A DNA stretch of 64,000 bases from Candidatus Dependentiae bacterium (GCA_040878395.1 JBBDMI010000010.1:36261-100260); one strand, 5' to 3'. Positions 26,864-35,794 are shown, counted from the stretch's first letter. A program made the numbers and translations. The notes: generated by a model not told the origin, from the sequence alone.

Positions 26864-27553
26864 ATGAAGCATAACATTTTATGGGCCATATTATTTCCTA
26901 TTGGAATATCATCCTACATTAAGATTAAAGCGGAAACGAAACCAGGAGATGAAATTTCAGCTCCTGATTGGTCAAAGAAAATCGAACTAATAATTGCTGC
27001 AAGTGCCGGGCTCAAAGAAAGCTTTGACCAAAGTAAAGCATTTTATCAAGAATGGCGAAACAATCTCGCAACTCCACCGGAAGAACTTGTTTTGCGCGTA
27101 AAGCAACGCAAAAAATTAATAAAGTGTATCCACACTCATTTTGCCGATAAGGACACATACATCAATGAACTGAATACTGCAATTCAAAATTTAGATAAAA
27201 CTATTGATGAACTCAGTTCACACATTGCATTTCTTGAACTTGAAATCGCCGAAAAAAACAATCATATCAAAAATCTAGAAGAAGAAATAATAAAAGTTAA
27301 TAAATCATATCAAGAGCTTATAGGCGAAGATGAAGAAAAAGCAAAAGCGCTTATGAACACGATTGCCCAACTTATGCAAGATTATCAAAAAACAGTTGCC
27401 GAAAGAGAATTGTTCCGAAACAACCTGGAGCAATACTACAAAATACTGCAGGAATACAACGCGGAAATCCGTATCGATTGGGATGAGCTTGAAAAATCTA
27501 TATGCAAAAAAAATACCAAAAAATCGAATACAATCAAAGAAAAAAAAGAATAA
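26864..27553 (+). CDS. Exported coiled-coil protein (first of tandem pair)
   Basis: 229 residues. Signal-like N-terminus (MKHNILWAILFPIGISSYI). Residues about 90-200 are a long coiled coil (LDKTIDELSSHIAFLELEIA, KNNHIKNLEEEI). It shares block order with the next gene: an APDW or VPDW tag after the signal, an F-x-E-W-x-x-x-L motif, an ERK or QRK-x-L-x-x-CI motif, and the E-x-A-K/D-x-L-x-x-x-I helix. The final 15 residues are Lys-rich. No family recognised. Confidence 0.6.
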   Translation: MKHNILWAILFPIGISSYIKIKAETKPGDEISAPDWSKKIELIIAASAGLKESFDQSKAFYQEWRNNLATPPEELVLRVKQRKKLIKCIHTHFADKDTYINELNTAIQNLDKTIDELSSHIAFLELEIAEKNNHIKNLEEEIIKVNKSYQELIGEDEEKAKALMNTIAQLMQDYQKTVAERELFRNNLEQYYKILQEYNAEIRIDWDELEKSICKKNTKKSNTIKEKKE

Positions 27554-27599
27554 CCTCATAATAATTAAACATTATAACTACCATAAAATGGAAAACAAC

Positions 27600-28235
27600 A
27601 TGAAAAATAAAAATATATTAGCCGGACTCCTGTTTACCTTAAACATTGCTGCAATACAAGTACCTGATTGGTATCAACAAATGGACAATATCTTGAATAA
27701 CTTAGAACAGTTTGGAGGCGAAGTTACTGAGCAAATAGCATTTATGGACGAATGGAACGAAAAACTTAAACCATGGTGCTCTGAACTTCGCAAAAGAGGT
27801 AATGAACGAAAAGCACTTTTTGCATGCATCAGAACAGAAGCACAAAATTATGATCGCACTATCAGCAACTTAGAAACCACGATAGCTAAAAAAAACAACA
27901 ATATCATTGATACAAAAAAAAATATTGCTGCACTTGAGAATGAAATCGCAACACTCAACATAAAATTAGCACGTCTTGAAAATAAAATTGAAGAACTCAA
28001 AGCAGCATACGCAACACTTCTTGATCTCAATGAAGATAAAGCTGACGAACTCATTGCACAAATAAATACACTTAAAGAAGCCTATGATGATATGATTAAA
28101 AAACGCGATGTGTTACGCAAAACATTAGAATCATTCTATCAATGCGTTAAGGCTCATGACTATGAAGAAAATACTGATATGTTTGCATTTGCCAAAGAAA
28201 TCGGTTGCGACATGGAAGGGAAAGAACCAAGATAA
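27600..28235 (+). CDS. Exported coiled-coil protein (second of tandem pair)
   Basis: 211 residues from the ATG at 27600, chosen because a signal peptide starts there (MKNKNILAGLLFTLNIAA); an ATG four codons earlier is possible. The reading frame is open further upstream, but that part overlaps the previous gene. After the VPDW tag come a helical segment, a coiled coil (AALENEIATLNIKLARLENKIEEL), and a cysteine near each end of the domain. Clear tandem paralogue of the gene at 26864. It ends at a bidirectional terminator shared with truB. Confidence 0.6.
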   Translation: MKNKNILAGLLFTLNIAAIQVPDWYQQMDNILNNLEQFGGEVTEQIAFMDEWNEKLKPWCSELRKRGNERKALFACIRTEAQNYDRTISNLETTIAKKNNNIIDTKKNIAALENEIATLNIKLARLENKIEELKAAYATLLDLNEDKADELIAQINTLKEAYDDMIKKRDVLRKTLESFYQCVKAHDYEENTDMFAFAKEIGCDMEGKEPR

Positions 28236-28266
28236 TAAGCCAGCGACATAAACAAAACATCTAAAT

Positions 28267-28306
28267 AAAAGAAGAGAGCCAAAATATCCTTGAGCTTTCT
28301 TCTTTT
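28267..28306. terminator. Bidirectional terminator between the coiled-coil gene and truB
   Basis: AAAAGAAGAGAGCC (28267-28280) pairs with AGCTTTCTTCTTTT (28293-28306) through 12 standard pairs and two G-T wobbles. It overlaps the truB stop codon. Confidence 0.75.
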
Positions 28307-29087
28307 ATATTTTCATTTTAAACAGATCTTTTCGATCATTAAGATAATTTTTATAACATTGTTCAACAGTATCAACATCAATTATATGTTGCTGAATATC
28401 TTCAATAGAATGCAAATCCTGCAATGCAACTGCATCCCCAACGTTAAATGGGCCAATTGCCGTACGTTCAAGCTCATATATCGTTGCACATGAATTACAT
28501 TTTTGTGCAACATCATTAACCAATGAACGAATATAGGTGCCATGAGAAACATGCGCAAACAATGTCAGTTCAGGAAAATTAAAATGAATTAATTTCATAT
28601 CGTACAGATCTACATTTTTTTGCTTTGTGCGTAAAATAAAATCTAAACTTTTATCCAAGCGTGTTGCCGACCGCGTTAAATCAGATAAACGCTCTCCTTT
28701 CCATTTCAGTGCAGAAAAAAGTGGTGGAATTTGATTATAGTTATCGCCAAAAGAACCTATTGATTGTTCAATTTGCTCAGCAGTTACTAACTTATCGCAT
28801 GTTTTGACAAGCTCGCCGGTATAATCCAATGTATTGGTCAACTTGCCCAATGTGGCTTTTGTAACATACTGTTTGTCTAATTTCATAAGGTATTTAAAAA
28901 AACGAGTCGCCTCTCGTCCAATACCCACTATAAGCAGTCCTGTGGCAAATATATCCAATATGCCTGCATGGCCAATTTTTGTTTTTTTTGGCAATAGTTT
29001 TTGCAATTTATTAATGCAATCGCGAGAGGTAAGATTTTTTGGCTTATTAATTAATAAAAAACCAATAATATTATGTTCGTTTGACAT
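28305..29087 (-). CDS. truB: tRNA pseudouridine-55 synthase
   Basis: 260 residues. The catalytic aspartate is D45 in GHAGILDIFATGLL, which differs from the usual GHAGTLDPLATGLL but keeps the Asp. KQYVTKATLGKLTNTLDYTGE and THGTYIRSLVNDVA (as SHGTYIRSL) are family motifs. The enzyme converts U55 in the tRNA T loop. It is short at the C-terminus, with no PUA domain. It follows tyrS by two bases on the same strand, so the two are probably co-transcribed. Confidence 0.93.
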   Translation of the reverse strand: MSNEHNIIGFLLINKPKNLTSRDCINKLQKLLPKKTKIGHAGILDIFATGLLIVGIGREATRFFKYLMKLDKQYVTKATLGKLTNTLDYTGELVKTCDKLVTAEQIEQSIGSFGDNYNQIPPLFSALKWKGERLSDLTRSATRLDKSLDFILRTKQKNVDLYDMKLIHFNFPELTLFAHVSHGTYIRSLVNDVAQKCNSCATIYELERTAIGPFNVGDAVALQDLHSIEDIQQHIIDVDTVEQCYKNYLNDRKDLFKMKI

Positions 29088-29089
29088 AG

Positions 29090-30286
29090 CTAAATTAAAA
29101 TATTATAGATCTTATGCTTACCCGCTTTGACAACCATACCTTTTTTCAAGACAATTTCAGCCTTAAAATCTTTAACAACTTCGCCATCGATTGAAACAGC
29201 TCTTTGTTCTATCAATCGTTTGCCATCAGACGTTGTTTTAATTGCATTAAGCTCTTTTAATAATTGTACAATCCAAATAGGGTTTGAAACATCCTTTGAT
29301 AATGCAACTTCTTGCGCTGCTGTATGATCACGTTTTTGAAAAACATCTTCAAACTGTTTTCGTGCTTCATCAGCTTCTTGCATCGTCCAAAACTTTGCAA
29401 CAATATCATGCGCCATCTGTTTTTTGAGTGCCATTGGATGCAAATTTCCTGCAGCAATACGTTCTTGTAATACGCTCAAATCTTCTTTTGTTACACCCAA
29501 TAAAAGTTCAAAATAACGCCACATCAATTCATCTGAAATTGACATTAATTTACCAAATGCTTCGTTTGCCGGTTCGGCTAACCCAATTGCATTCCCCAAT
29601 GATTTGGACATTTTATGCGTACCATCCAAACCTTCAAGCAATGGCATAGTAATGACTACTTGCGGTTCTTGATCAAACTGCTGTTGCAAATCACGACCTA
29701 ACAATAAATTAAATGTTTGATCCGTTCCGCCAAGCTCAACATCCGCTTGCAATGCAACAGAATCATATGCTTGTAATAATGGATACATTAATTCATGAAA
29801 ACCGATCGGTTGTTGTTCGCGCATGCGTTTTGCAAAATCTTCACGTTCAGTAATTTGCGCCAAAGTAATTTTGCCACACAATTTTAAAAAATCTGAACTA
29901 TCAAGTTTATCTAACCATTCACTGTTATAACGCACGGTGGTTTTTTTTGGATCTAAAATTTTACCAACCTGTTCAAAATAGGTTTGCATGTTTTTTTTGA
30001 TATCTTCTTTGCTTAAAGTTGGGCGCGTTTTTGATTTTCCTGATGGATCACCAATACGTGCAGTATAATCACCAATCAAAAAAATAACTTCATGGCCCAA
30101 ATCTTGAAAGTCACGCATTTTTGCAAGCACAACAGCATGACCTAAATGTAAGTCTGGAGAAGTTGGATCGGCACCAAGTTTAATACGTAACGGTTTTTTT
30201 TTATTTAATTTGTTTTTTAATTCTTCAACCGGCAAAACTTGTACTGCGCCATGAGATAATTTTGCAATCTGTTTTTCAATATCCAT
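29090..30286 (-). CDS. tyrS: Tyrosyl-tRNA synthetase
   Basis: 398 residues. The class I HIGH motif appears as HLGH (47-50) and KMSKS lies near 225 (THKMSKSLGN). VELGGTDQTFN and LLQAYD bind tyrosine. A C-terminal S4 RNA-binding domain (RAVSIDGEVVKDF) is present. It lies between a membrane protein upstream and truB downstream on the same strand, with gaps of 12 and 2 bp, suggesting one transcript. Confidence 0.97.
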   Translation of the reverse strand: MDIEKQIAKLSHGAVQVLPVEELKNKLNKKKPLRIKLGADPTSPDLHLGHAVVLAKMRDFQDLGHEVIFLIGDYTARIGDPSGKSKTRPTLSKEDIKKNMQTYFEQVGKILDPKKTTVRYNSEWLDKLDSSDFLKLCGKITLAQITEREDFAKRMREQQPIGFHELMYPLLQAYDSVALQADVELGGTDQTFNLLLGRDLQQQFDQEPQVVITMPLLEGLDGTHKMSKSLGNAIGLAEPANEAFGKLMSISDELMWRYFELLLGVTKEDLSVLQERIAAGNLHPMALKKQMAHDIVAKFWTMQEADEARKQFEDVFQKRDHTAAQEVALSKDVSNPIWIVQLLKELNAIKTTSDGKRLIEQRAVSIDGEVVKDFKAEIVLKKGMVVKAGKHKIYNILI

Positions 30287-30298
30287 AATTCACTTCCA

Positions 30299-30943
30299 TT
30301 ACACAAAAAAGTTTAAGATCATTGCAGACAGCATCAATGTGATATAACCAAACAACATTTGAATTTGTCTACCCAAAACCAACAAGAGTGTTAATGTTGC
30401 AACCAGCGAGCCCAATTGAATATACATGCCATATTCAGGATGTCGTTCAATTACTTGCATAAATATTAAATCTATTGAGGCTTGAATAAAACGTAACATT
30501 GCCAGGAAAATATTAATCCCCATTGCGCCTTGCAAAATAATTGCGAATGTTTTGCCCACTACGGCTGAACCCAAATAAAGTGCTTGCACAACATTCAATC
30601 CTGAGGCAAGAAGCATAATCGCTACGCCAATTAAAATATGTACAATCGTTGAAGAATAAAAAACAGCTAAAATTTTTGCTGTTCTGCGTGGTGCATAAAT
30701 ATTATACATATTCACCGGCACTTCACGCCCCCAACCAAATCCAGTCATTAAAAGCACTATCATACCAACAAAATCAACATGAACTAATGGATCTAAAGTT
30801 AAAAAACCTGCATGATCTGCAGTATAATCACCAGCTTTTTTTGCAATCCAGGCCTTTGCTGCTCCTGCAATAGTAACCGAAAAACCATAGGCCAAAAGAA
30901 GGGCCAGATACTTTTGTAAGTTGATAATAATGTCGTGTAACAT
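30299..30943 (-). CDS. Catalytically dead site-2-protease-like (M50 family) membrane protein
   Basis: 214 residues with about five membrane segments. The scaffold is that of YwhC-type M50 proteases: KKAGDYTADHAGFLTLDPL and FVGMIVLLMTGFGWGREVPVN match GDPTA...AGRLTLNPL...FGWAKPVPVN. At the position of the zinc motif HExxH it reads AGAAK (26-30), so both histidines and the glutamate are gone. The later NxxPxxxLDG motif is reduced to RFIQASIDLI. It should not hydrolyse peptides. It precedes tyrS and truB on one strand. The role may be membrane binding or regulation, by analogy with inactive rhomboids. Confidence 0.75.
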   Translation of the reverse strand: MLHDIIINLQKYLALLLAYGFSVTIAGAAKAWIAKKAGDYTADHAGFLTLDPLVHVDFVGMIVLLMTGFGWGREVPVNMYNIYAPRRTAKILAVFYSSTIVHILIGVAIMLLASGLNVVQALYLGSAVVGKTFAIILQGAMGINIFLAMLRFIQASIDLIFMQVIERHPEYGMYIQLGSLVATLTLLLVLGRQIQMLFGYITLMLSAMILNFFV

Positions 30944-31139
30944 GATACTCCATTGTTTTTTGATATAATCAGATCAGAATACTCATTGCTAAGTTTAGAT
31001 GAGGCACACAGATTGGTCAAATTGAAAGAATCATTTATAAGAAGGATTTCACTCTCGACAAACAAATTCGGGCACAGTAGACTTACCCCATATTACAAGC
31101 AAACAAGTAAAAAGCTAAAAAAAAGACAAGGAGAATATG

Positions 31140-33401
31140 ATGCCAAAACCAATCGGCTCATCTAAAACATTACCATTATTGTATCGTTTACTTCCCCCAG
31201 TTTTACTGTCAATTGTCACCGCAATTACCTATTGGCCATCGCTGCATTATGCATTTCAATTTGATGACATTGCAAATATTCAAAAGCATTTTTATATTCG
31301 TCATCACAATTTTTTAAGCTTATGCTTTTCCGGCCCACGATGGATTAGTTATTGGTTAAATGCTATTCACTATAGCATTGGCAAATTCGATCCCTTTTCA
31401 TATCGAATGGGCAATCTAATGATTCACACAACAAATGGAGTTCTTCTGTTTTTTATTATCCTTTTTGCTCTCCTCCGAAGTAAAGGACAACATTTTTTTA
31501 AACGAAATGCATTAAGCATCGCAACGGTTACTTCAATGTTATTCTTACTGCATCCGGTGCAAACACAAACCGTATCATATGTGATTCAAGGGCAACTCGA
31601 AGGCCTAGCCTGCATGGCAATTTTATCAATGGTGTTAACATTCTTACACCTTTGTTATGCAAATACGTTTATCAAAAAATTATTACTTTCGATACTTTTA
31701 TTTTGCATTGCCATTATTTCATGTTGCACCAAAGAAATCGCAATTATTTCCCCATTGCTTTTATTATTAGTCGATTGGTTTTTTGTTTCTCACGGATCAT
31801 GGGAATCAATCAAAAAGCGCTGGTGGCTACATACCGGCGTGTTTGTTCTTATTGTAGGAATCTACCTATGGTTTTTAAAGCCATCATTTTTTACCAACAT
31901 TCTTTGTTTAAATATGGAAGTAAAAAACAACATTGGCAATATCATCACTGAAAATCCACAAGCAAAAATTAGCACTTGGTCATTCTTTATTTCACAATTT
32001 AAAGTCATATTGCATTACCTTTGGATGTTCATTTGGCCATTTAACATCAGTGTTGAATATGACTGGGTATTGGCACGTGGTTTTTTTGCCCCCGACTGCT
32101 TTTTGCCCTTTTTGACACTTGTAATAATTGGGCTCACTATCTTTCGTATTTTATATACACATAAAACTCATGTCCTATGTTTTGGCGCATTATGGTTCTT
32201 TATGTGTATTGCACCACGATCAAGCATCATTCCATCACCGGAACTGTTGGTTGATTATAAGACTTATACCGCATCAATTGGATGGTTATTAATTTTGGCA
32301 TGCGCTATTATTAAAGCAATCGAACTTATTGTATCCAGAACAAAACAGCATCAAAAGACATTGCAAACACGCCAAGCCCGCACTGTTATGGCATCACTCC
32401 TCATTGTGCCTCTCAGTCTGGCAACATGGCAACGCAACTCTGTATGGAGTTCAGGAACTGAATTTTGGATGAACATCATACAGAATGCTCCGCGCAAAGC
32501 TCGTGCATACAACAACTACGCTGTTGAACTTTCCCAAATATACAAGCGATATGAAGACGCAATCCCTTACTTTAAAAAAGCAACACAAATGGACAACACC
32601 TATCCTGATCCATGGAATAATGTTGCCGTGTGTTATTCGCATTTAAATCACCTTGATCAAGCAATTGAATCTCTCAAACAAGGGCTTCGCATCAACCCTT
32701 ATTATCCTGAAGGATATAACAACTTAGCATCATTCTATTTGCGCAAAAAAGAGTATGATAAAGTTGAAAAATGCCTAAAAACTGCTTTACAATTACGCCC
32801 ACATTATGGCAAAGCATATTTCAATATGGGTCGCATGTTTGCAGAAAAAAATGAAAACAAAAAGGCATTAGACTGTTTCAAAAAAGCATGTACCATTGCA
32901 GATCTTGATAATGAATTCGGCTACAAAACATATGCTCGTGCGGCATTTAATCAAAAAGAATTCAGCGATGCAATTTGGGCATATCATAAAGCTTTAGAAT
33001 GCAATCCGTCCGATTCTGAAGTGATGTTCAGTTTGGCAAATGCATATTATCTTTCAAAACAGTTTGGCCAATCAGTTAATGTGTATAAACAGATTTTGGC
33101 ACAGAGACCTAACGATATACGCGTTTGGTATAATTTAGGCGAATCTTATTTAATGCAAGAAAATCTCAAAGATGCTTTACATTGCTTTAAACGTATTGAG
33201 CCGGAATGGGAAAAACTGCCACAAATACGCATTCGCCTGGCAACATGCTATGAAAAAATGGGCGACGCACCTGCATCACTAAAAGAGCTACAAATATTAG
33301 CTGATAATAAACGAACATCTGCAAAAGTAAGAGTTCAAGCAAAACAACTCATTGGACAGCTACATGATCACTACGGACCTCAATTGACAACTGTAGCCTA
33401 A
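31140..33401 (+). CDS. Multi-spanning membrane protein with C-terminal TPR repeats (TMTC/PMT-like)
   Basis: About 753 residues. The ATG at 31140 is preferred to 31137 because AAGGAG (31128-31133) is six bases upstream. The first 430 residues hold about ten membrane segments and an FDDIANIQ motif in the first loop, where GT-C glycosyltransferases carry an acidic pair. ISYWLNAIHY and DPFSYRMGNLMIH resemble TMTC-type O-mannosyltransferases. Residues about 450-740 contain at least six TPR units (AYNNYAVELSQIYKRYEDAI, YFNMGRMFAEKN). I infer protein or lipid glycosylation outside the membrane with TPR-mediated partner binding. The 3' end is duplicated at 35501. Confidence 0.75.
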   Translation: MPKPIGSSKTLPLLYRLLPPVLLSIVTAITYWPSLHYAFQFDDIANIQKHFYIRHHNFLSLCFSGPRWISYWLNAIHYSIGKFDPFSYRMGNLMIHTTNGVLLFFIILFALLRSKGQHFFKRNALSIATVTSMLFLLHPVQTQTVSYVIQGQLEGLACMAILSMVLTFLHLCYANTFIKKLLLSILLFCIAIISCCTKEIAIISPLLLLLVDWFFVSHGSWESIKKRWWLHTGVFVLIVGIYLWFLKPSFFTNILCLNMEVKNNIGNIITENPQAKISTWSFFISQFKVILHYLWMFIWPFNISVEYDWVLARGFFAPDCFLPFLTLVIIGLTIFRILYTHKTHVLCFGALWFFMCIAPRSSIIPSPELLVDYKTYTASIGWLLILACAIIKAIELIVSRTKQHQKTLQTRQARTVMASLLIVPLSLATWQRNSVWSSGTEFWMNIIQNAPRKARAYNNYAVELSQIYKRYEDAIPYFKKATQMDNTYPDPWNNVAVCYSHLNHLDQAIESLKQGLRINPYYPEGYNNLASFYLRKKEYDKVEKCLKTALQLRPHYGKAYFNMGRMFAEKNENKKALDCFKKACTIADLDNEFGYKTYARAAFNQKEFSDAIWAYHKALECNPSDSEVMFSLANAYYLSKQFGQSVNVYKQILAQRPNDIRVWYNLGESYLMQENLKDALHCFKRIEPEWEKLPQIRIRLATCYEKMGDAPASLKELQILADNKRTSAKVRVQAKQLIGQLHDHYGPQLTTVA

Positions 33402-33487
33402 TTACTTTCTGATTGTTGCGCGGATGCTGCTATCTGCGCACGTGAAAATAATTTTTTTGCTTTCAAATATATTTTTGATAAAGTCAT
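33398..33487 (-). pseudogene. Small remnant ORF overlapping the ankyrin gene stop
   Basis: The ATG at 33487 overlaps the ankyrin TGA as ATGA. It encodes 29 residues ending RAQIAASAQQSESN, the same AQIAASAQQ tail as the fragment at 35645-35794. It is the 3' remnant of a gene that once converged on the TPR gene. Confidence 0.4.
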
Positions 33488-34029
33488 TTTTTGGCACTCT
33501 TCGTCTTACTACCTGAAACTGAGGCCTTTTCTAAGGAAGCTGCCAATCCGTCTTCACCTCGATTACGAGCAAAATCAACTAATCCTTGCTCTCGTGCTCT
33601 TGTTGTATCAACACCATAATCTATCAACAGTTTAACCATTCCGCTATTTAGTCTTCTCACTGCTTGTTGCAACGGTGTCCCCAGAGATCGTGTACCTTTG
33701 TTCGGATCTGCACCATGTTGCAACAACATTCTAGCAGCTCGAATATCACCCCTGATCACTGCTTGCATAAGTATACTTCTTTCAGTAGGCATATAATCAG
33801 ATGGCACTAATGCATTTGCCAAATCTTCATTCTTATCTAAAAGTTGTTCCATTTTTGTATATTTTTGGTCGTCGAATGCAATATATAATAGTTCTTCTTT
33901 CGATTTAAGCACATCACCGATAAACCTACCAATAGAAACAATCCAACTATCTTGTGGATAAGAAGTATCAGCAGCACGGAGATTGATTACTGATATTACA
34001 ACTAAACAAATCAAATTCATTATTTTCAT
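33484..34029 (-). CDS. Exported ankyrin-repeat protein
   Basis: 181 residues with a signal peptide (MKIMNLICLVVISVINLRAA). Two ankyrin units are clear: SILMQAVIRGDIRAARMLLQ followed by HGADPN, and TPLQQAVRRLNSGMVKLLID followed by YGVD. A third, half-formed unit precedes them. The C-terminus is Lys/Ser-rich. Ankyrin proteins mediate protein binding and are common among effectors of intracellular bacteria; export here fits that but is not shown. It lies between the TPR gene and the insertion sequence. Confidence 0.75.
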   Translation of the reverse strand: MKIMNLICLVVISVINLRAADTSYPQDSWIVSIGRFIGDVLKSKEELLYIAFDDQKYTKMEQLLDKNEDLANALVPSDYMPTERSILMQAVIRGDIRAARMLLQHGADPNKGTRSLGTPLQQAVRRLNSGMVKLLIDYGVDTTRAREQGLVDFARNRGEDGLAASLEKASVSGSKTKSAKK

Positions 34030-34139
34030 AAAAAGCCCTATTATCGTTTATCATTTTAGAAATAATTATCACTTACAATCAAGCGTACATAGATTAATTA
34101 CAATTAGTCAACAAAAGATTGGTCGCAACACAAAAGATT

Positions 34140-34148
34140 GGTCGCCTT
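34140..34148 (+). repeat. Target-site duplication, left copy
   Basis: GGTCGCCTT directly outside the left inverted repeat of the insertion sequence; the identical nine bases follow the right inverted repeat at 35493-35501. Confidence 0.85.
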
Positions 34149-34283
34149 CAGGGCAATCGCGTGAATAACTTCGAATTTATAGGTGTTTTACAGGGAAGAA
34201 AGAAACCCGCATTTTTTTAGGTTTTTTATCAAAAATAGATCATTTTTTATTGAAAGTTGACTGATTTTATGATTTGAGATAGG

Positions 34284-34346
34284 GATATGCTATTCGATTC
34301 AATTTTCAAATTCACCTAAAAAAGGAACCTTTATGAATAGCATATC
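34284..34346 (+). promoter_or_regulatory. Inverted repeat that can sequester the transposase start codon
   Basis: GATATGCTATTC (34284-34295) is complementary to GAATAGCATATC (34335-34346). The right arm begins at the G of the ATG at 34333. The pairing extends outward by three pairs, including one wobble. In a read-through transcript the start codon would be in a stem, as described for other insertion sequences. Confidence 0.5.
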
Positions 34347-35469
34347 TCTTGAAAACGTACACCAAAACCCAAGATTTGCAAATTTAATAAGCTGTATTTT
34401 AGAAGTAGAAGACTTTCGATCAGATAGAAATAAGGTGTATAGCCTTGAATGCATCATAATATTGGCAATTTGTGCGTTGCTTGGTGGGGCAAACAATATT
34501 GTAGAAATTGCAAATTTTGGCAATGATCACAAAGAATGGTTTATGCCTTTATTTGGTTTAAAAGATCGTATGCCATCGCACGATACAATTAATGCAGCGT
34601 TAGGTTTAGTTCTTCCTCAACAATTAGAATTGTGGCTTACAATTTGGCTAGAAGGCGCTGATAATAATATAAATGATCACATTAAGATTGATGGTAAAGT
34701 TATACGAACTTATTCATCAGATGACCCTCTGTGTATTGTCCGTGGATGGATTGACAGATTGAAAGTGGTTGTAGGTTCAGTTAGGGTTGCAAAACATAGC
34801 AATGAGATTACCGCTATTCCAACGCTATTAGATAAACTCTGTCTAAAAGGCAAAATTGTAACAATTGACGCAATTGGTGCACAAAAAAACATTGTTTCAA
34901 AAATACGTGCCCATGGAACAGATTATTTGATTACACTGAAAGGTAACCAGCATCAATTTTATAAGGATGTAAAAGATTATTTAATCGATGTAAGCGAAAA
35001 AACGTTCGATGATATACCAGCTAATTATAGTTGGTCTGAAGATTGTGACCACGGGAGACGCGAAGTTCGTGAGTATTGGGCAACAGATGATATTGGATGG
35101 CTTGAACAAAAACCTGAATGGGCAGGATTGCGCAACATAGCTTTGGTCAAATCAACTGTGGTAAAAAAAGGGAAACAAGCAGTTGCCATGCGCTGCTATA
35201 TTAGCAGCTTACCGCCGCATGCAGCCAGAATTCTGTGTCTGTCACGCGCACATTGGTCAATTGAGAACAAGCTGCATTGGCATCTTGATACAGCAATGGA
35301 TGAGGACCGATCGACTATCCGAAAATTTAATACTCCAATGAACATGTCAGCTCTTCGATGCTTTAGTTTGTCAAAGTTGCACAAATCGCCGATCAATCGA
35401 AGCATTCAAGGCAAACGAAATATGATAACGACCAGCCAAAGCGCACTTTGGGAAACCCTTATAAACTAG
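34333..35469 (+). CDS. ISAs1-family DDE transposase
   Basis: 378 residues. The N-terminal DDE_Tnp_1-associated region has LECIIILAICALLGGANN and SHDTINAALG. The catalytic domain has D120 (KIDGK), D179 (VTIDAIGAQ) and a Glu near 311 (HWSIENKLHWHLD), with YLITLKGNQ between them. All three acidic residues are present, so the protein appears active. AAAAAGGAACC precedes the start. It differs from H-repeat proteins mainly by position; the family assignment is firm. Confidence 0.95.
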   Translation: MNSISLENVHQNPRFANLISCILEVEDFRSDRNKVYSLECIIILAICALLGGANNIVEIANFGNDHKEWFMPLFGLKDRMPSHDTINAALGLVLPQQLELWLTIWLEGADNNINDHIKIDGKVIRTYSSDDPLCIVRGWIDRLKVVVGSVRVAKHSNEITAIPTLLDKLCLKGKIVTIDAIGAQKNIVSKIRAHGTDYLITLKGNQHQFYKDVKDYLIDVSEKTFDDIPANYSWSEDCDHGRREVREYWATDDIGWLEQKPEWAGLRNIALVKSTVVKKGKQAVAMRCYISSLPPHAARILCLSRAHWSIENKLHWHLDTAMDEDRSTIRKFNTPMNMSALRCFSLSKLHKSPINRSIQGKRNMITTSQSALWETLIN

Positions 35470-35492
35470 GGCTTATTCACGCGATTGCCCTG

Positions 35493-35501
35493 GGTCGCCT
35501 T
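35493..35501 (+). repeat. Target-site duplication, right copy
   Basis: GGTCGCCTT, identical to 34140-34148. Confidence 0.85.
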
Positions 35502-35639
35502 TGTATCAACGCATCACTTAAAAAACTCCGAATACTGGCTAACAATAAACGAACCTCTGCAAAAATGCGCGTACAAGCAAAACAGTTAATTGGACAATTG
35601 CATGATCATTATGGATCTCAATTAACCACTGTTGCTTAA
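35501..35639 (+). pseudogene. 3' fragment of a duplicated TPR gene
   Basis: It reads ASLKKLRILANNKRTSAKM...QAKQLIGQLHDHYGSQLTTVA and stop, nearly the same as the last 40 residues of the protein at 31140-33401. The homology begins just beyond the insertion-sequence duplication. No start codon belongs to it. It is the tail of a former second copy of the TPR gene. Confidence 0.8.
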
Positions 35640-35644
35640 TTAAT

Positions 35645-35794
35645 TTATTGTTGTGCAGATGCTGCTATCTGCGCAACATACTCATGAAATGCTTTTTGAT
35701 AGTAACGCGTACCTTCATTGCCACACCTTAAAAACAGTTTTTTGTTATGCCAGTGAAACACCAAGATATCTTTTTCCTTTATCAATATTAGATC
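35645..35794 (-). pseudogene. C-terminal gene fragment convergent with the TPR remnant
   Basis: An open frame of 49 codons without a plausible start, reading LVFHWHNKKLFLRCGNEGTR and ending EYVAQIAASAQQ. The tail matches the remnant at 33398-33487, so the whole convergent junction was duplicated. The original protein is not recognised. Confidence 0.5.

Larger units (their letters stand above)
34149..35492 (+). mobile_element. Complete ISAs1-family insertion sequence (1344 bp)
   Basis: Bounded by a perfect 20-bp terminal inverted repeat (34149-34168 and 35473-35492, CAGGGCAATCGCGTGAATAA and its complement) and a 9-bp direct duplication. It contains one full-length transposase. Length and duplication size fit the ISAs1 family. 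A 12-bp perfect inverted repeat around the transposase start may limit translation from outside transcripts. It inserted between the ankyrin gene and a decayed TPR-gene fragment. Confidence 0.92.

Noticed and set aside
30953..31165. 70-codon open frame on the plus strand between the protease-like and TPR genes
   Set aside because: It overlaps the TPR start, has no ribosome-binding site and a composition unlike neighbours.
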